Source: Hemicordylus capensis
Taxonomy: Eukaryota; Chordata; Lepidosauria; Squamata; Cordylidae
DNA: 64,000 nt
Assembly: GCF_027244095.1 (NCBI RefSeq)
Contig: NC_069670.1
Span: forward strand, 19,953,820 to 20,017,819
Direction of reading: 5' to 3'
Below, piece after piece: positions 50,921-61,043 of this stretch. The stretch's first letter is position 1. Each line of letters starts with the position of its first letter. A model generated the notes under the pieces. That model had not been told where the DNA came from. It worked only from the letters and a program-made list of their open reading frames with translations, and ran no database searches. The translations under genes and the position numbers were made by a program.

Positions 50921-51347
50921 GTTTGCCCAGAATGCCTCATTCTAACTTAAAGTAACCCCAGCCCAGGGACATCACTGCCTCTCATGATTAACATCATTAT
51001 CTCTCTGTAGCAAAATTGTATCTATGAAGCTTGCTAAGACAGCTAAGGTTCCCACTGGCAGAAAACAGGATATAACCAAATAAGGAGTAATAACCTGATG
51101 AACAATGAATCATTCGCATGCGTACTAGATACTTAGACCACCATTTTATTGCCACGTGTACTGTCTAGGGTGGCAGCATCATTAGATGGTCTGTATAAAT
51201 GTAAGATGCACCTGTAATCGGTTTGAGAGTGTGAGCCTATTGATTACCTATTGCTGACTGCAGTAGCAAATAAACCTCAATTAATAATTCTCAATCCTTG
51301 TGTCTGACTGATTGGCTAAGCGGATCCAGGAACGAGCCGAATTCACA
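50921..51347 (+). mobile_element. Probable solitary LTR (fossil) in the BovB
   Basis: A stretch of about 430 bp interrupts the BovB tail. It has a TATAA promoter motif, an AATAAA signal followed by a GT-rich segment, and TG...CA-like limits, which together suggest a solitary retroviral-type LTR. Family unknown. The limits are approximate. Confidence 0.45.
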
Positions 51348-51420
51348 TCATCTATCTGGTCGCTAAGAGTCGACACCAACTTGACGGCACTTAACCAATC
51401 AATCAATCAATCAATGGAAT

Positions 51421-51455
51421 AGCCTCCCCAGAGAGGAATGGCTAAGAGTCGACAC
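51421..51455 (+). repeat. BovB-type tail, left part
   Basis: 'GGCTAAGAGTCGACAC' continues as 'CGACTTGACAGCACTTAATC' at 58580, once the 7.1-kb insertion is taken out. Confidence 0.75.
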
Positions 51456-51494
51456 TAGGGTTGCCAGCATTTCATTGCCAGAATGAGGGACACG

Positions 51495-52375
51495 CAGGGG
51501 TGTATCTAGGATGGGGCAGGCAGGGCACGTGCCCCGGGTGCCACTTGAAGGGGGTGCCATTTTTTAAAATTTAAAAAAAAATTAAAAATGGCCACCAAAA
51601 ACAAAATGGCCACCGTGCATGCTCAAATGGCCTCTGTGAGTCCCTAGGCCATGCCAGGCCTCGCAGAGGCCATTTGAGCATGCGTGGAGGCCATTTTGTT
51701 TTCAGCCATTTTTTAAAAAAAAATATTTTTTTAAATGGCCACCGCACATGCTCAAATGGTCCCTGCGAGGCCCTAGAGGCCAGAGGGGGGAGGGGAACCT
51801 TTTCAGACCCCCTCATGGCCTTTAGGAAGCCCCTCGAAGGGGCTACAGGTGAATTGTTTTTTTAAAAAAATTAATATAAGTCACTGTACACATATTCAGA
51901 TTGGCACTATGTACAGAGAATCAGGGCTTGTGAATACTGAGCTGAAGCTTATGAGCTAGGATTGTATTAATTTGCTCTTACTTTGCTTCTTGTGCATATC
52001 CTTTAATTATTTTCAGAGTATCTGGGAAAAGTCAAATTCTCCATTTATTTTTAAAACTTATGTAATAGTGATGCTACCATGCATAGTAGAGAATTAGACA
52101 GGCACTTCTGTTTAGTATTCCAAGTATACCTCCACATAGTATTTGGGTATTTCATGAGCTCCAGCATACTTAAATTTGTAGTTTTCCAGCATTTTTTGGT
52201 CTGGCTATGTCCACTGCCATATAGTTTTTGAAATATTAAAAGATTAACAAGCTTGACTTGTGTTTTTCAGCTGATATTATGATAAAGTTATCTAAAAGAT
52301 GGGTGTCAGATGTTTGGACAGGGGGCACAATTTCAGTGCTTGCCCTAGGCGCTATTGTCCCTAGATACGCCTCTG
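51495..52375 (+). mobile_element. Nonautonomous hAT, copy 1 (881 bp), nested
   Basis: Ends are CAGGGGTGTATCTAGG and the inverse of CAGAGGCGTATCTAGGG. GGGCACGTGCCC lies close to the left end. Internal palindromes of 'AAAATGGCCACC' with 'CATGCTCAAATGGC' follow. The flanking octamers agree at 5 of 8 positions. No gene. Confidence 0.85.
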
Positions 52376-52549
52376 CGTACATGGGCAAAAGTTCCCTGCC
52401 ACCAGGACCATACAGTCTAAAGTTTGGCTTTGGAGAGAGAAGTGAGGAAGAGGAGGAATGGGAGAGGAAAGCATAAGGGGCATTCAATTCAAGCCGATGG
52501 AGCTGCCTCTACTGAGGCATTACGCCAAAGGCTGCGCAGTGGAGGTGGG

Positions 52550-52845
52550 TTTTCAGGTATCATTGGAGGGATAGGAGAGAGACGAGGGGCCACATCTGAG
52601 TGGCTGTTCCAGACCCAAGGGTCAGCAAGAGGGAAGAGAAAGAGTTGTTTTAGAGAGCAGGAGACCTTCAGGTGGCTCCTGAAGACAGAGAAGCTGGAAG
52701 AGCAAAAATCAACCTGACGAGGTGCAAATTAACTTGGGGGGGGGTACATAGCCATGGAGGGTTTTCAAGACAGAGAGGAGGAGTCTGTGCTGGGCATGGA
52801 AGGGGACTAGAAGTCCATGCAGGGACTGACATGGTGGAGGACAGG
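52550..52845 (-). repeat. L2-like LINE fragment, old
   Basis: 'ATAGCCATGGAGGGTTTTCA' and 'GGGGCCACATCTGAGTGGC' follow L2 3' order, as near 27.0-27.1 kb. Confidence 0.45.
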
Positions 52846-52878
52846 CCCCTTCACCCTGTTTGTTTTCTCTCCTTCAAG

Positions 52879-53091
52879 GCCAAAGAGACCTCCGCAGCTG
52901 CCAGGAATGCTTACAAAGCTTCAAGGCACTGAGGGGACAATTGAGGCGGCTAAGGAGCAGACCGGCCAGGGTGGAAGCCACTATGGGGATCGTGGTTCCT
53001 CCAAGGGAGCTGGACATTGCTGAGGAAGAAGGGGAAGGCAAATTAAAAGAGACAACTGTGCTACTATTTACATAAGTAGCAATAAAATGCT
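52879..53091 (+). other. Gene-like terminal exon inside the hAT insertion
   Basis: A pyrimidine tract ends in TTCAAG at 52878. An open frame then runs from 'QRDLRSCQECLQSFKALRGQ' to 'KETTVLLFT' and stops at 53075, and AATAAA follows at about 53080. The peptide is basic and Leu-rich (coiled-coil-like), then acidic. It resembles no protein I know. It may be a decayed transposon gene or chance. Confidence 0.25.
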
Positions 53092-53492
53092 GTGTATATG
53101 TTTTTTAAACATTAAATATTTGTTTTAATAGGATGCAGAACAGCAATAAAACTAGCATATTTATTGTTTAAAAAAATAAAATGTTTTATTTTAAAGAAAA
53201 TACATTTGTCTTGCTTTGAATATTCTTTGGGTAGAGTTGGGTCAAAAGGTCTTTGGGTCAAACTCAGCTACAGAAAAGACTCTCTTGGCCAGTCCACTCA
53301 GGGCCAAGAGATGTTTGAGAGGTTCAAGATGGAGCTCAAGATAGACAGTTCCTTGCCAGGAGGCTCATACAGAGCTTGTCTGCCCCAACATGTATGGCTA
53401 GGAGGCTGGATTTTGGCCCTGAAGAGGGATCTGCCCCGTGTGGAAGAGGATGGAATGGTGATGCGGAAGAGGAAGCTTGATTTAGGGCAGGG

Positions 53493-53625
53493 CTGCACAA
53501 CTCCAGCCCTCCAGCTGCTGTTTGGCTACAGTTCCCATCAACCCTGACTATTGGCTACTGCGACTACTGGGGACTATGGGAGCTGTAATCAAACAACAGC
53601 TGGAAGGCCCAAGTTCGAGGCCAAA
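53493..53625. mobile_element. Palindromic hAT-like MITE
   Basis: Starts CAGGGCTGCACAACTCC like the 3.85-kb copy. Arms 'GGCTACAGTTCCCATCAACC' and 'GGGACTATGGGAGCTGTAAT'. Confidence 0.7.
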
Positions 53626-54506
53626 TGTTATTCTCCAGCCCTCTTATTTTCCACCAAGAGCCAAAGCAGCAGCTGGAGGCTTAGATCCAGGCGGAGTCAC
53701 ACTGAGTGACTGATTTGGCCCTGGGGGAACAGCTAGGAGGTGGCACCTCCATTTCCTTTGCAGGAAGAAAAGCCGTGGGGGTGGCTCTCTGTAGAGCATG
53801 ACAGGAAAGAACCAAAAAAGGCAGCCTCCATATCAGGCCACCTCCCAGGACCTTCCAGCCTTGCTTGTACTCTGGCAGAAGAACCCAAGGAGACCACCTT
53901 TATATCATGAGAGCTCTGTATCAGACCTCCACCCAGGGCAATCCATCCCTGCTGATACTTCAGGGAAAGAGAATGAAGAGGTCCCCTACATAGCAGGCCT
54001 CCTCCCAAATGCAGGATCAGCAATGAGATTAGACCTTTAGCCTCCAGGCTGTTTTTCTGCCAGAGAAGAGAGAAGAAGGAAAGCCTGAAAGAGAGCACTT
54101 GTCACTGCAGATGTTAGATTTGATATGACAATGAAATAAGACAGCAATGCAGGGACCACTGCTTTAGCTACACAACTCAGTGGCCGAATGCCTGTCCTTG
54201 ACCATCTCTAAGAGCCCTTAAAGATGGTCAAGTGTAAGGACAAGAATATGTTTGCTCTTGACGCTCATTGTGCATGCACTGAGAAGAATCATTAGAATCA
54301 ACAGAAGATGCCTTCTTAATGGGATACATTGGGCTGAGTGTTTCCACCTAGAACAACACATCACCATGGGAGTGCTGTGCCCATGAATGCAGAATTGCAA
54401 AGAGGTGATGTTTCAGACAAATGGTGCGCCTGATTCAGACAGCTCTAGGCAACAAGCTTGATACTCTGGCAATGATTCAGGAATATCATCCAATCTTCAA
54501 TGTCAG
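53626..54506. other. Body of the hAT insertion; nothing recognised
   Basis: Single-copy in the window. No transposase motif could be seen. Confidence 0.35.
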
Positions 54507-54826
54507 TTTCATAGGAACATGGGAAACATAGGAAACTGCCATATACTGAGTCAGACCATTGGTCTATCTAGCTCAGGATTGTCTTCACAGACTGGCAGCG
54601 GCTTCTCCAAGGCTGCAGGCAGGAATCTCTCTCAGCCCTATCTTGGAGAAGCCAGGGACGGAACTTGGAACCTTCTGCTCTTCCCAGAGCGGCTTCATCC
54701 CCTGAGGGGAATATCTTGCAGTGCTCACACAGCAAGTCTCCCATTCAGATGCAACCAGGGCAGACCCTGCTTAGCTATGGGGACAAGTCATGCTTGCTAC
54801 CACAAGACCAGCTCTCCTCCCTTTTA
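54507..54826 (-). repeat. SINE-A, full length
   Basis: From 'CATAGGAACATGGGAAACAT' through the 5S block to 'CACAAGACCAGCTCTCCTCC'. Nested in the hAT insertion. Confidence 0.87.
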
Positions 54827-55430
54827 AAAGTTTCCTTTTAAAAGTGAAGAGAGAGTTTCTGTAATCCTGACACCATTATTACAGTTTATTAACATCATGC
54901 TAACTGGGTGGTCATACATTGATTTTCTTAAAAGGATTCAATTTCCTGGCCAGAGTGACCAACATTTAGTCTACTAATTGTTTTAATTTAAGAGAAATAA
55001 ACAGCTCCAGGAAATATGACTGTTTTGGATGCCCCTTAATAAAAATGGAACTACTTTTATAGAATTTCCTTATTTTGCCAAGACCAGATGGCTGAATTTT
55101 GAAAGCACATTTAGCAAACAGTTTCTCTCTCTCTCTCTTTTCTTCTGATAGAGAATAGTTCATATCTGTATCAATATATGCTAGCCCAGGGCCAACTCCA
55201 AAAGTAAATGGGATATTTGGCCCGGGGGTCGGGGAGCCAACAAATCAGCAGCTGAAAGTCCCTTGCTGTTGCCTTGCAACTAATACACATCCCTTTGCCT
55301 TGGCTCAGCAAAATTGCCAAATCAGATCTCAACATGGATATCACAAGCCACTGCACACCTGACCATGACAGTGCCTGCAACGAGGCAAGAAAGGATGCAT
55401 CTTGTCAAGAGAAAGGCACACCACCTGCAT
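54827..55430. other. Body of the hAT insertion; nothing recognised
   Basis: A (CT)n tract lies at about 55125-55140. No other feature is supported. Confidence 0.35.
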
Positions 55431-55500
55431 TCAAGGGTGGAACTTGGAAGGGCAGCCAGGGCACGTGCCCTAGGCGCCACTGAGGAGGGGGCGCCACACC
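55431..55500 (+). mobile_element. End fragment of the same hAT family, copy 3
   Basis: 'CAGCCAGGGCACGTGCCCTA' followed by 'GCGCCAC' parallels the left end of copy 1 in the same orientation. Confidence 0.6.
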
Positions 55501-55570
55501 AGTTCCTGCCACCCCCACCCCATTGCCCACCGGCCCGGCCCCTCAGCCACTTGCCATCCTGCTTGCCTTG

Positions 55571-56638
55571 CAGAGGCGTATCTAGGGAAAATAGCGCCTA
55601 GGGCAAACACTGAAATTGCGCCCCCTGTCCAAGCATCTGACACCCATCTTTCAGATAACTTTACCATGATATCAGCTGAAAAATACAAGTCAAGTTCGTT
55701 AATCTTTTAATATTTCAAAAACTATTTAGCAGTAGACATAGCCTGACCAAAAAATGCTGGAAAACTACAAATTTCAGTATGTGGGGGCTCATGAAATACC
55801 CAAATACTATGTGGAGGTGTACTTGGAAAACTAAACAGAAGTGCCTGTCTAATTCTCTACTATGCATTGTAGTATCACCATTACATAAGTTTTAAAAATC
55901 AATGGAGAATTAGACTTTTCCCAGATACTCTGTAAATAATTAAAGGATATGCAGAGTAAACTGTGTCACAGCTTGGAATATATTCTAGTCTTTCAGAAAG
56001 ACAGTTAAAATGAGAGAAAGAGAGCAAGAAACTCCCAGTGGGCCTTAATATTAAGGGTTTCACACTGATTCAAAGATAAACTCACCATTAATAGTCATAT
56101 TAGCAAGACATCACATTTAACTCACCTATCACAAGAAGCAAAGTAAGAGCAAATGAATACAATCCTAGCTCTTAAGTGTCAGCTCAGTATTCACAAGCCC
56201 TGATTCTCTGTACATAGTGCCAATCTGAATATGTGTACAGTGTCTTATATTATATTATAATAATTATTATTTTTACCCATAGCCCCTGGGGGGGGGCTTC
56301 CTAGAGGCTGGGGGGTGGGGTTTTTTTTGCAAAGATTCCCCCTCACCCCACTGGCCTCTAGGGCCTTGCAGAGACCATTTGAGCATGTGCAGTGGCAGTT
56401 TTTAAAATTCTAAAAAAAAAAAAAAAAAAGACGACTGAAAACAAAATGGCCACCGCACATACTCAAATGGCTTCTGCAAAGCCTGGCATGACCTAGAGCC
56501 TCACAGAGGCCATTTGAGCATGCACGGTGGCCATTTTGTTTTTGGCAGCCTTTAAAAAAAAAATTACAAAATGGCGCCCCCCTTCAAGTGGCGCCCGGGG
56601 CACGTGCCCTGCCTGCCCTACCCCTAGATACGCCCCTG
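55571..56638 (-). mobile_element. Nonautonomous hAT, copy 2 (1068 bp), exact 8-bp TSD
   Basis: CAGAGGCGTATCTAGGG opens it and 'CCCCTAGATACGCCCCTG' closes it. TTGCCTTG is exactly duplicated at 55563-55570 and 56639-56646. It is collinear with copy 1 in inverse orientation, with about 200 bp extra near 55950-56150. Confidence 0.93.
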
Positions 56639-56798
56639 TTGCCTTGCCCTCCGGCTCTGGCCTAGGATCCAAGCGGCCTGCAAACTGCAGAGAGCTCTTC
56701 TTCACCTCTCAGCTGATTGGCAGGTGGGCGGGGCTTCCGTGTTGGCCTCCCTGAAGCCTGAACTTGGCATTCCCCCGCAAGCCAGGAAGGAGACAGGA

Positions 56799-56858
56799 TG
56801 GAAGAGTTCTCTGCAGCAGACTCTCTGCCCAGACCATCCAACACAGCTTTTGCAAGGT
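56799..56858 (+). other. Possible first coding exon inside the hAT insertion
   Basis: ATG at 56799 encodes MEEFSAADSLPRPSNTAFA plus two bases of the next codon, before a donor-like AAG/GTAGGC. It lies about 70 bp downstream of an inverted CCAAT box and a GC box (TGATTGGCAGGTGGGCGGGG). No downstream exon is known. The unrelated terminal exon at 52.9 kb lies upstream, so they cannot belong to one simple gene. Confidence 0.2.
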
Positions 56859-56859
56859 A

Positions 56860-58002
56860 GGCTGTGAATTCTTTTTTGTGGTTACCCCCGTATATAGGGA
56901 TCTGCTTGCCATAGGGCTTTGATATGGGTGGTGGGGTGAGACTGAGAAGTCTCTGAATATTTAATTTAAAACAGATTGAAAAATTTCTGTCTTTAAATGT
57001 CTGGCTTTTTACTATCTAAAAAGGCCTGTTGCTTGTTTCATGGCAGAAAATTACAAAAGCTTCTGGAACAAACAATATTATATTCATTCATTCATGTATA
57101 AATGCACTTATGTTCAAGTTGTTTTGCAACCCAGAAGGTCTGAGTGAGAACTGTGAAGCATGTGTTGTGCTTTTATTTTATTTTATTTTTCTTGTGTGTG
57201 AACTGCTCTCCAATAACTCACAGGACTTCAGGGTACATCTGGCCAACATGTGAATGCAGAACCTCCATTCCAGAGGAGATGTGTGTTAAAGGGCTATAAA
57301 GCCTCTTGTGAAAAATCTCCTGGAATCAAACTTTACTGAATTTGTTCAAGAATTCTGAGAAAACAAACATAGGCTCACCCTGCGTGGTTGAAAGTCTCCT
57401 TTGCTAATCTGCAGCGAGGGGGCCATTTTAATAATTAGTGTTTCTAGTGTGTTCTAGGCATTAAAAGTAGCACAGATATATAGTACTGAATGTATATCAC
57501 TATATACTGTGAAGTGTCCGTGTGTGTATTCAGTGAAATGTATTTCCAGGCAGCATACTTATTTTGAAATATCAGACTTATATCCTTGGGGGCCTGGGAT
57601 GTGTGGAGGCCCTGGACATTGAGGGGCTGGTGGCCCATTTTAAAATCTCATCTTGGCCCATTCCAACCTTGCTATGCCCCTGGCGGTCACTGCACATGGG
57701 TTTCTGCACAACACCTGCACAGAAGAAACTTCCATGTAGAAAATGTGTCTCTTGTAAAATGAGCTTGAATTTTCCATCCATGACTTGAGAGTTAGTGTCA
57801 ATAATAAAAGAACAGCACACTGCTTGTGATGGGAAGGGGCAAATTACAATGATTTCTTAGTCTGGCAGGGGCTTGTATTGGCCCTGGCAGAACTTGGCTG
57901 TCTGCTCCTGTTGCAAATGCCTCTGTCTAGTGTGGCAAACTAATGTATCCTCCTCCCTCCTGGTGTCAAAGTCAGCACTAGTGTGGTGAATGCACATATA
58001 CC
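56860..58002. other. Body of the hAT insertion; nothing recognised
   Basis: AT-rich, no transposase motif seen. Confidence 0.35.
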
Positions 58003-58470
58003 TAGTGGTGTGCCCGAACCGGTCCGGCGGCCATTCCAAAGAATGGCCGAACTGCTGGACCGTTCCGGCCCTGCCTGGTCCGGGTCCGGGTGGGGGGGTA
58101 TGCCTTTAAGGGCGGGGAGGGCTTGCTTAGCCCTCCCGCCTCCTTGCCCCCGCCAGCGCCCGTATTTTCTAGTATAGGGGCGCTGGAAACCAGCCGCCCC
58201 CCCCCCCCGCGGCGAAAGAGCCCCCAATGCCAGCCCTCCCTCCCTCCCAGCTAGCTGCCCGCCCGCCCGCCCGCTCGCTCACCGCTCTCCGGATAGGAAA
58301 CGAGAGGAGCTCCAGCACAGAGCTCCTCTCGTTTGGAAGGCCTCCGGCAGAATGGTGTTTTGTGCGCGCGCGCATGCGCGCACCGCAAAGCACGCCATTC
58401 GCCGGAGGCCCGGTCTACCCAGCGATCGGAGGCCCGGTCTACCCAGCGATCGGAGGCCCGGTCTACCCGC
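58003..58470. repeat. CpG-rich repeat near the right end of the hAT insertion
   Basis: Begins 'GTGTGCCCGAACCGGTCCGG' and contains the hairpin GGCCATTCCAAAGAATGGCC, a (GC)n run and, at 58398-58467, a 24-bp unit 'GGAGGCCCGGTCTACCCAGC' repeated three times. It probably is another transposable element, not a gene promoter. Confidence 0.5.
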
Positions 58471-58571
58471 TGGCCATGTTATATAACCATGTTCACATCA
58501 CCTCTAGGGACCAACACTTAATCCCTGCAATGAGGGACATCCTGCATAATGAGGGGCAGTTGGCAACCCTA

Positions 58572-58612
58572 GTCGACACCGACTTGACAGCACTTAATCA
58601 AGCATGCAGGCA
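58572..58612 (+). repeat. BovB-type tail, right part
   Basis: GTCGACAC repeats here, then 'CGACTTGACAGCACTTAATC' continues the tail interrupted at 51455. Confidence 0.75.
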
Positions 58613-58959
58613 AGCAACTTCAATTTTATTGGGCTTTCTTGGCTTACTTTGCTATGCATTGTTCTTACACTTGATGCGAGCCACCATGGGCAGCACGCTT
58701 AATACAAAAAGGCAGGAGAACCAGGAAGACTCCCAAATTGGGAGTCCCAATGGAGAGAACTCCAGTATTGATTTCGGTTAAATATCAGGCCATGTTTGGT
58801 TTTGTCCCGCCCCCCACCCCCACGTTTAAAGGCTTCTTTTGCAGCTATGCTTGCAAACCTCTTCTTGCTTTTATAGCGGGGTGTGTGAGAGATTGCATAA
58901 CTACTACTGAGCATGTGAAAGTTAACCACTTTGCAGGAACACCGGGGAGACGAGCCCAA
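58613..58959. other. Upstream of MRPS21; nothing recognised
   Basis: No exon or repeat could be supported. Confidence 0.35.
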
Positions 58960-59100
58960 GCTAGGCCCCAGCCTCCCCGTTGCCGTGGTTACCAAGATTA
59001 GGCCGCAAGCCGGAGAAGGAAGAACGAACGAAAAGCGGGAGGCGGTGGGACATCGATTTCCGTTTCCGGTTGCCCTTCCGTCCCGCTTCCGGTATTCTCA
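58960..59100 (+). promoter_or_regulatory. MRPS21: MRPS21 promoter with ETS sites and an X-box-like site
   Basis: Three or four TTCCG(G) ETS cores are packed into 59056-59093. Such clusters, bound by GABP (NRF-2), are typical of nuclear genes for mitochondrial proteins. GTTGCCGTGGTTACC at about 58978-58992 resembles an RFX X-box. There is no TATA box. Confidence 0.65.
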
Positions 59101-59118
59101 GCGAAGAAGACCCGGTGG
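59095..59118 (+). other. MRPS21: MRPS21 noncoding exon 1 (5' limit uncertain)
   Basis: 'GCGAAGAAGACCCGGTGG' ends at a consensus donor GTAAGT (59119). A start just downstream of the ETS cluster is assumed. The next exon is 61044-61198. Confidence 0.6.
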
Positions 59119-59580
59119 GTAAGTAGTAGTTGCTGTTGTTGCCCGCGGAGGAGAAGCCTCTTTTTGCCCCCTTCCCCTTGTGGCGCGGTAGGCCGCGCGC
59201 GCATCCTCGGCCTCGATTAATAGCTGGTCTGCGGCTGGCGAGTGGGGCGGCGGCATGGCAAAGGGGGCGTTTGAGGAAACGGCTGCAGCTGCAGCTGCGC
59301 TGATGATGATGCTTCTCGAACGAGAGCGAGTCCTTTCCCTCCTTGTATATGGGGGAAGAAGAAGAGGAGGAGAGAGAGAGAGCCCTCCTTTAATAGGCTC
59401 CCCGTTGGGTGTTTGTGGGGTCTCTCTCTCCCTCTCTCCAACATCATCCCCTGTTGTTGAGGGAGAAGATGAGGGGCACTCCCTGACCCCAAGAATTATG
59501 ATCCCCCCAGAAAATTAGGGGAGCCGATCAGTGACCTTTAGGTGCCTCCATTTTGTAATAAAGGGGGTCGTAGTCACCTT
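59119..59580. other. MRPS21 intron 1, CpG-rich start
   Basis: The CpG-rich first 150 bp belong to the promoter island. The rest is unrecognised. Confidence 0.4.
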
Positions 59581-59582
59581 AA

Positions 59583-59810
59583 ATGGTGCAGATGGGAAAT
59601 GCTTTACTAACGAGCAGAAGGTTGCCGGTTCGAATCCCCACTGGTACTATATGGGCAGCAGCGATGTAGGAAGATGCTGAAAGGCATCCTCTCATACTGT
59701 GTGGGAGGAGGCAATGGGAAACCCTTTCCCTGTATTCTACTAAAAGAAAACCACAGGGCTCTGTGGGCGCCAGGAGTCAAAATCGACTTGACAGCACACT
59801 TTACCTTTAG
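59583..59810 (+). repeat. SINE-C, full length
   Basis: B box 'GGTTCGAATCCCC', core 'GCTGAAAGGCATCCTCTCAT', tail 'ATCGACTTGACAGCACAC' and TTTACCTTT. Confidence 0.9.
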
Positions 59811-60110
59811 GAACATAGGAAGCTGCCATATCCTGAGTCAGACTCTTGGTCCATCTCGCTCAGTGTTGTCTACCCAGGCTGGCAGCGGCTTCTCCAAGGT
59901 TGCAGGCAGGAATCTCTCCCAGCCCTATCTTGGAGATGCTGCCAGGGAGGGAACTTGGAGCCTAGGTGCTTTTCCCAGAACGGCTCCATCCCCTGAGGGG
60001 AATATCTTCCAGGGCTCACACTTCTAGTCTCCGATTCAAATGCAACCAGGGCAAACCCTGCTTAGCTAAGGGGACAAGTCCTGCTTGCTACCACAAGACC
60101 AGCTCTTCTC
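59811..60110 (-). repeat. SINE-A, full length
   Basis: From 'AGGAACATAGGAAGCTGCCA' to 'CACAAGACCAGCTCTTCTC', directly behind the SINE-C tail. Confidence 0.88.
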
Positions 60111-60112
60111 TC

Positions 60113-60301
60113 CAGTGTTCCTTCTAAGGTGTCGCACACTCACACATTTTTGGATGTCCACTCAGTTAATTTTAGATCCCACTCAGGTTTAATCAGGAAG
60201 GTCCCCCTCTCTTAATGCATGTGCGCTCACACTGTCTTGATACTGCTACCCAGAACAAAACTCATTCCGCACACAGATGAAAAGAATTAGAGAGAACACT
60301 G
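60113..60301. mobile_element. hAT-type MITE, 189 bp, 7/8 TSD
   Basis: CAGTGTTCCTTCTAAGG and 'TTAGAGAGAACACTG' are inverted ends. CTTCTCTC (60105-60112) and CTCCTCTC (60302-60309) flank it, matching at 7 of 8 positions. Confidence 0.82.
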
Positions 60302-60436
60302 CTCCTCTCACCTGCACCTTTAAGCTCTCCCTGCTTTTCAGTGTCTCATGCACTGAACGAGATTAATGGCACATTATTCCATTTTTGTCCTGCTCTTCCT
60401 CCAAGGAGCTCAGGGTGGCATAAATGGCTTGTATGA
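60302..60436. repeat. Short spacer with SINE-B tail remnant
   Basis: 'CTGCTCTTCCTCCAAGGAGC' at about 60390-60412 is a minus-strand SINE-B tail remnant. Confidence 0.5.
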
Positions 60437-60745
60437 ACAAAGGAAGCTGCCTTCTACTGAGTCAGACCTTTGGTCCATCTAGCTCAGGAATGTCTACCCA
60501 GACCGGCAGCGGCTTCTCCAGGTTTGCAGGCAAGAGTCTCTCTCAGCGCTATCTTGGAGATGCTGCCAGGGAGGGAACCTGCAACCTTCTTCATGCAAAT
60601 GCTCTTCCCAGAGTGGCCCCTTTCCCTCAGGGAATATGTTACAGTGCTCACATGTAGTCTCCCATTCAAATGCAAACCAGGGTGGACCCTGCTTAGTAAC
60701 AGGGACAATTCATGCTTGCTTCCACAAGGCCAGCTCCCCTCCCAT
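60437..60745 (-). repeat. SINE-A, full length
   Basis: From 'AAAGGAAGCTGCCTTCTACT' to 'CACAAGGCCAGCTCCCCTCC'. Confidence 0.87.
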
Positions 60746-60807
60746 AGCGCCCTCCCTCTCCCTCTCCCTCTGCATTCTCCTCAAGGGTTAGGAACCAGGG
60801 ACTTCCC

Positions 60808-60936
60808 CAGTGTTCCCTCTAACAGGGATTTCCAGATGTTAACTACAACTCCCTGCATCCCCAACTGTAGTGGCCTTTGGCTGGGGATTATGAGCATTGT
60901 AGTCAACAGCATCTGGGAATCTCAGAGGGAACACTG
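60808..60936. mobile_element. Palindromic hAT-like MITE
   Basis: CAGTGTTCCCTCT and its inverse AGAGGGAACACTG are perfect 13-bp ends. The arms hold 'AACTACAACTCCCTGCATCC' and 'ATTGTAGT'. No matching flanks. Confidence 0.8.
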
Positions 60937-61043
60937 ATGAGGACATCCTTGCTTGCTGCTTATTCCTTTAATCGCTGAGTTAGCTCTTAAGAATTTGTTA
61001 CCCTTCATTTTGGGGACTTGCTTTTTTCCTCCTTGAAAACCAG

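Larger units (their letters stand above)
49830..51415 (+). mobile_element. BovB (RTE) LINE, 3' part of the reverse transcriptase and tail
   Basis: It reads 'GGRNINNLR' then ADDTTLIAED, the catalytic DD box of the BovB reverse transcriptase (the preceding Tyr codon is a stop). 'TLYGCKSWTLKKQDRKSID' and 'FELWCWRRLL' follow. The tail has 'GAGTCGACACCAACTTGACG' and (AATC)n at 51397-51415. Two later insertions interrupt it. Coding capacity is lost. Confidence 0.85.
51456..58571. mobile_element. Large hAT-type insertion (7.1 kb) with exact 8-bp TSD
   Basis: TAGGGTTGCCA opens the element, and its inverse, TGGCAACCCTA, closes it. GTCGACAC is exactly duplicated at 51448-51455 and 58572-58579 and lies in the middle of a BovB-type tail that becomes continuous when the insert is removed. 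An 8-bp duplication with these ends is diagnostic of hAT. Inside are two complete nested hATs, a fragment of a third, an L2-like piece, a MITE, a SINE-A and a CpG-rich repeat. No intact hAT transposase is visible. Confidence 0.82.

Noticed and set aside
58003-58470. CpG island of a gene
   Set aside because: The CpG-rich block looks like a repeat inside the hAT insertion and has no exon or donor.
58227-58781. 184-codon frame across the CpG-rich repeat
   Set aside because: It runs through a (CCCG)n tract, the three-copy 24-bp repeat, the hAT end and the BovB-type tail.
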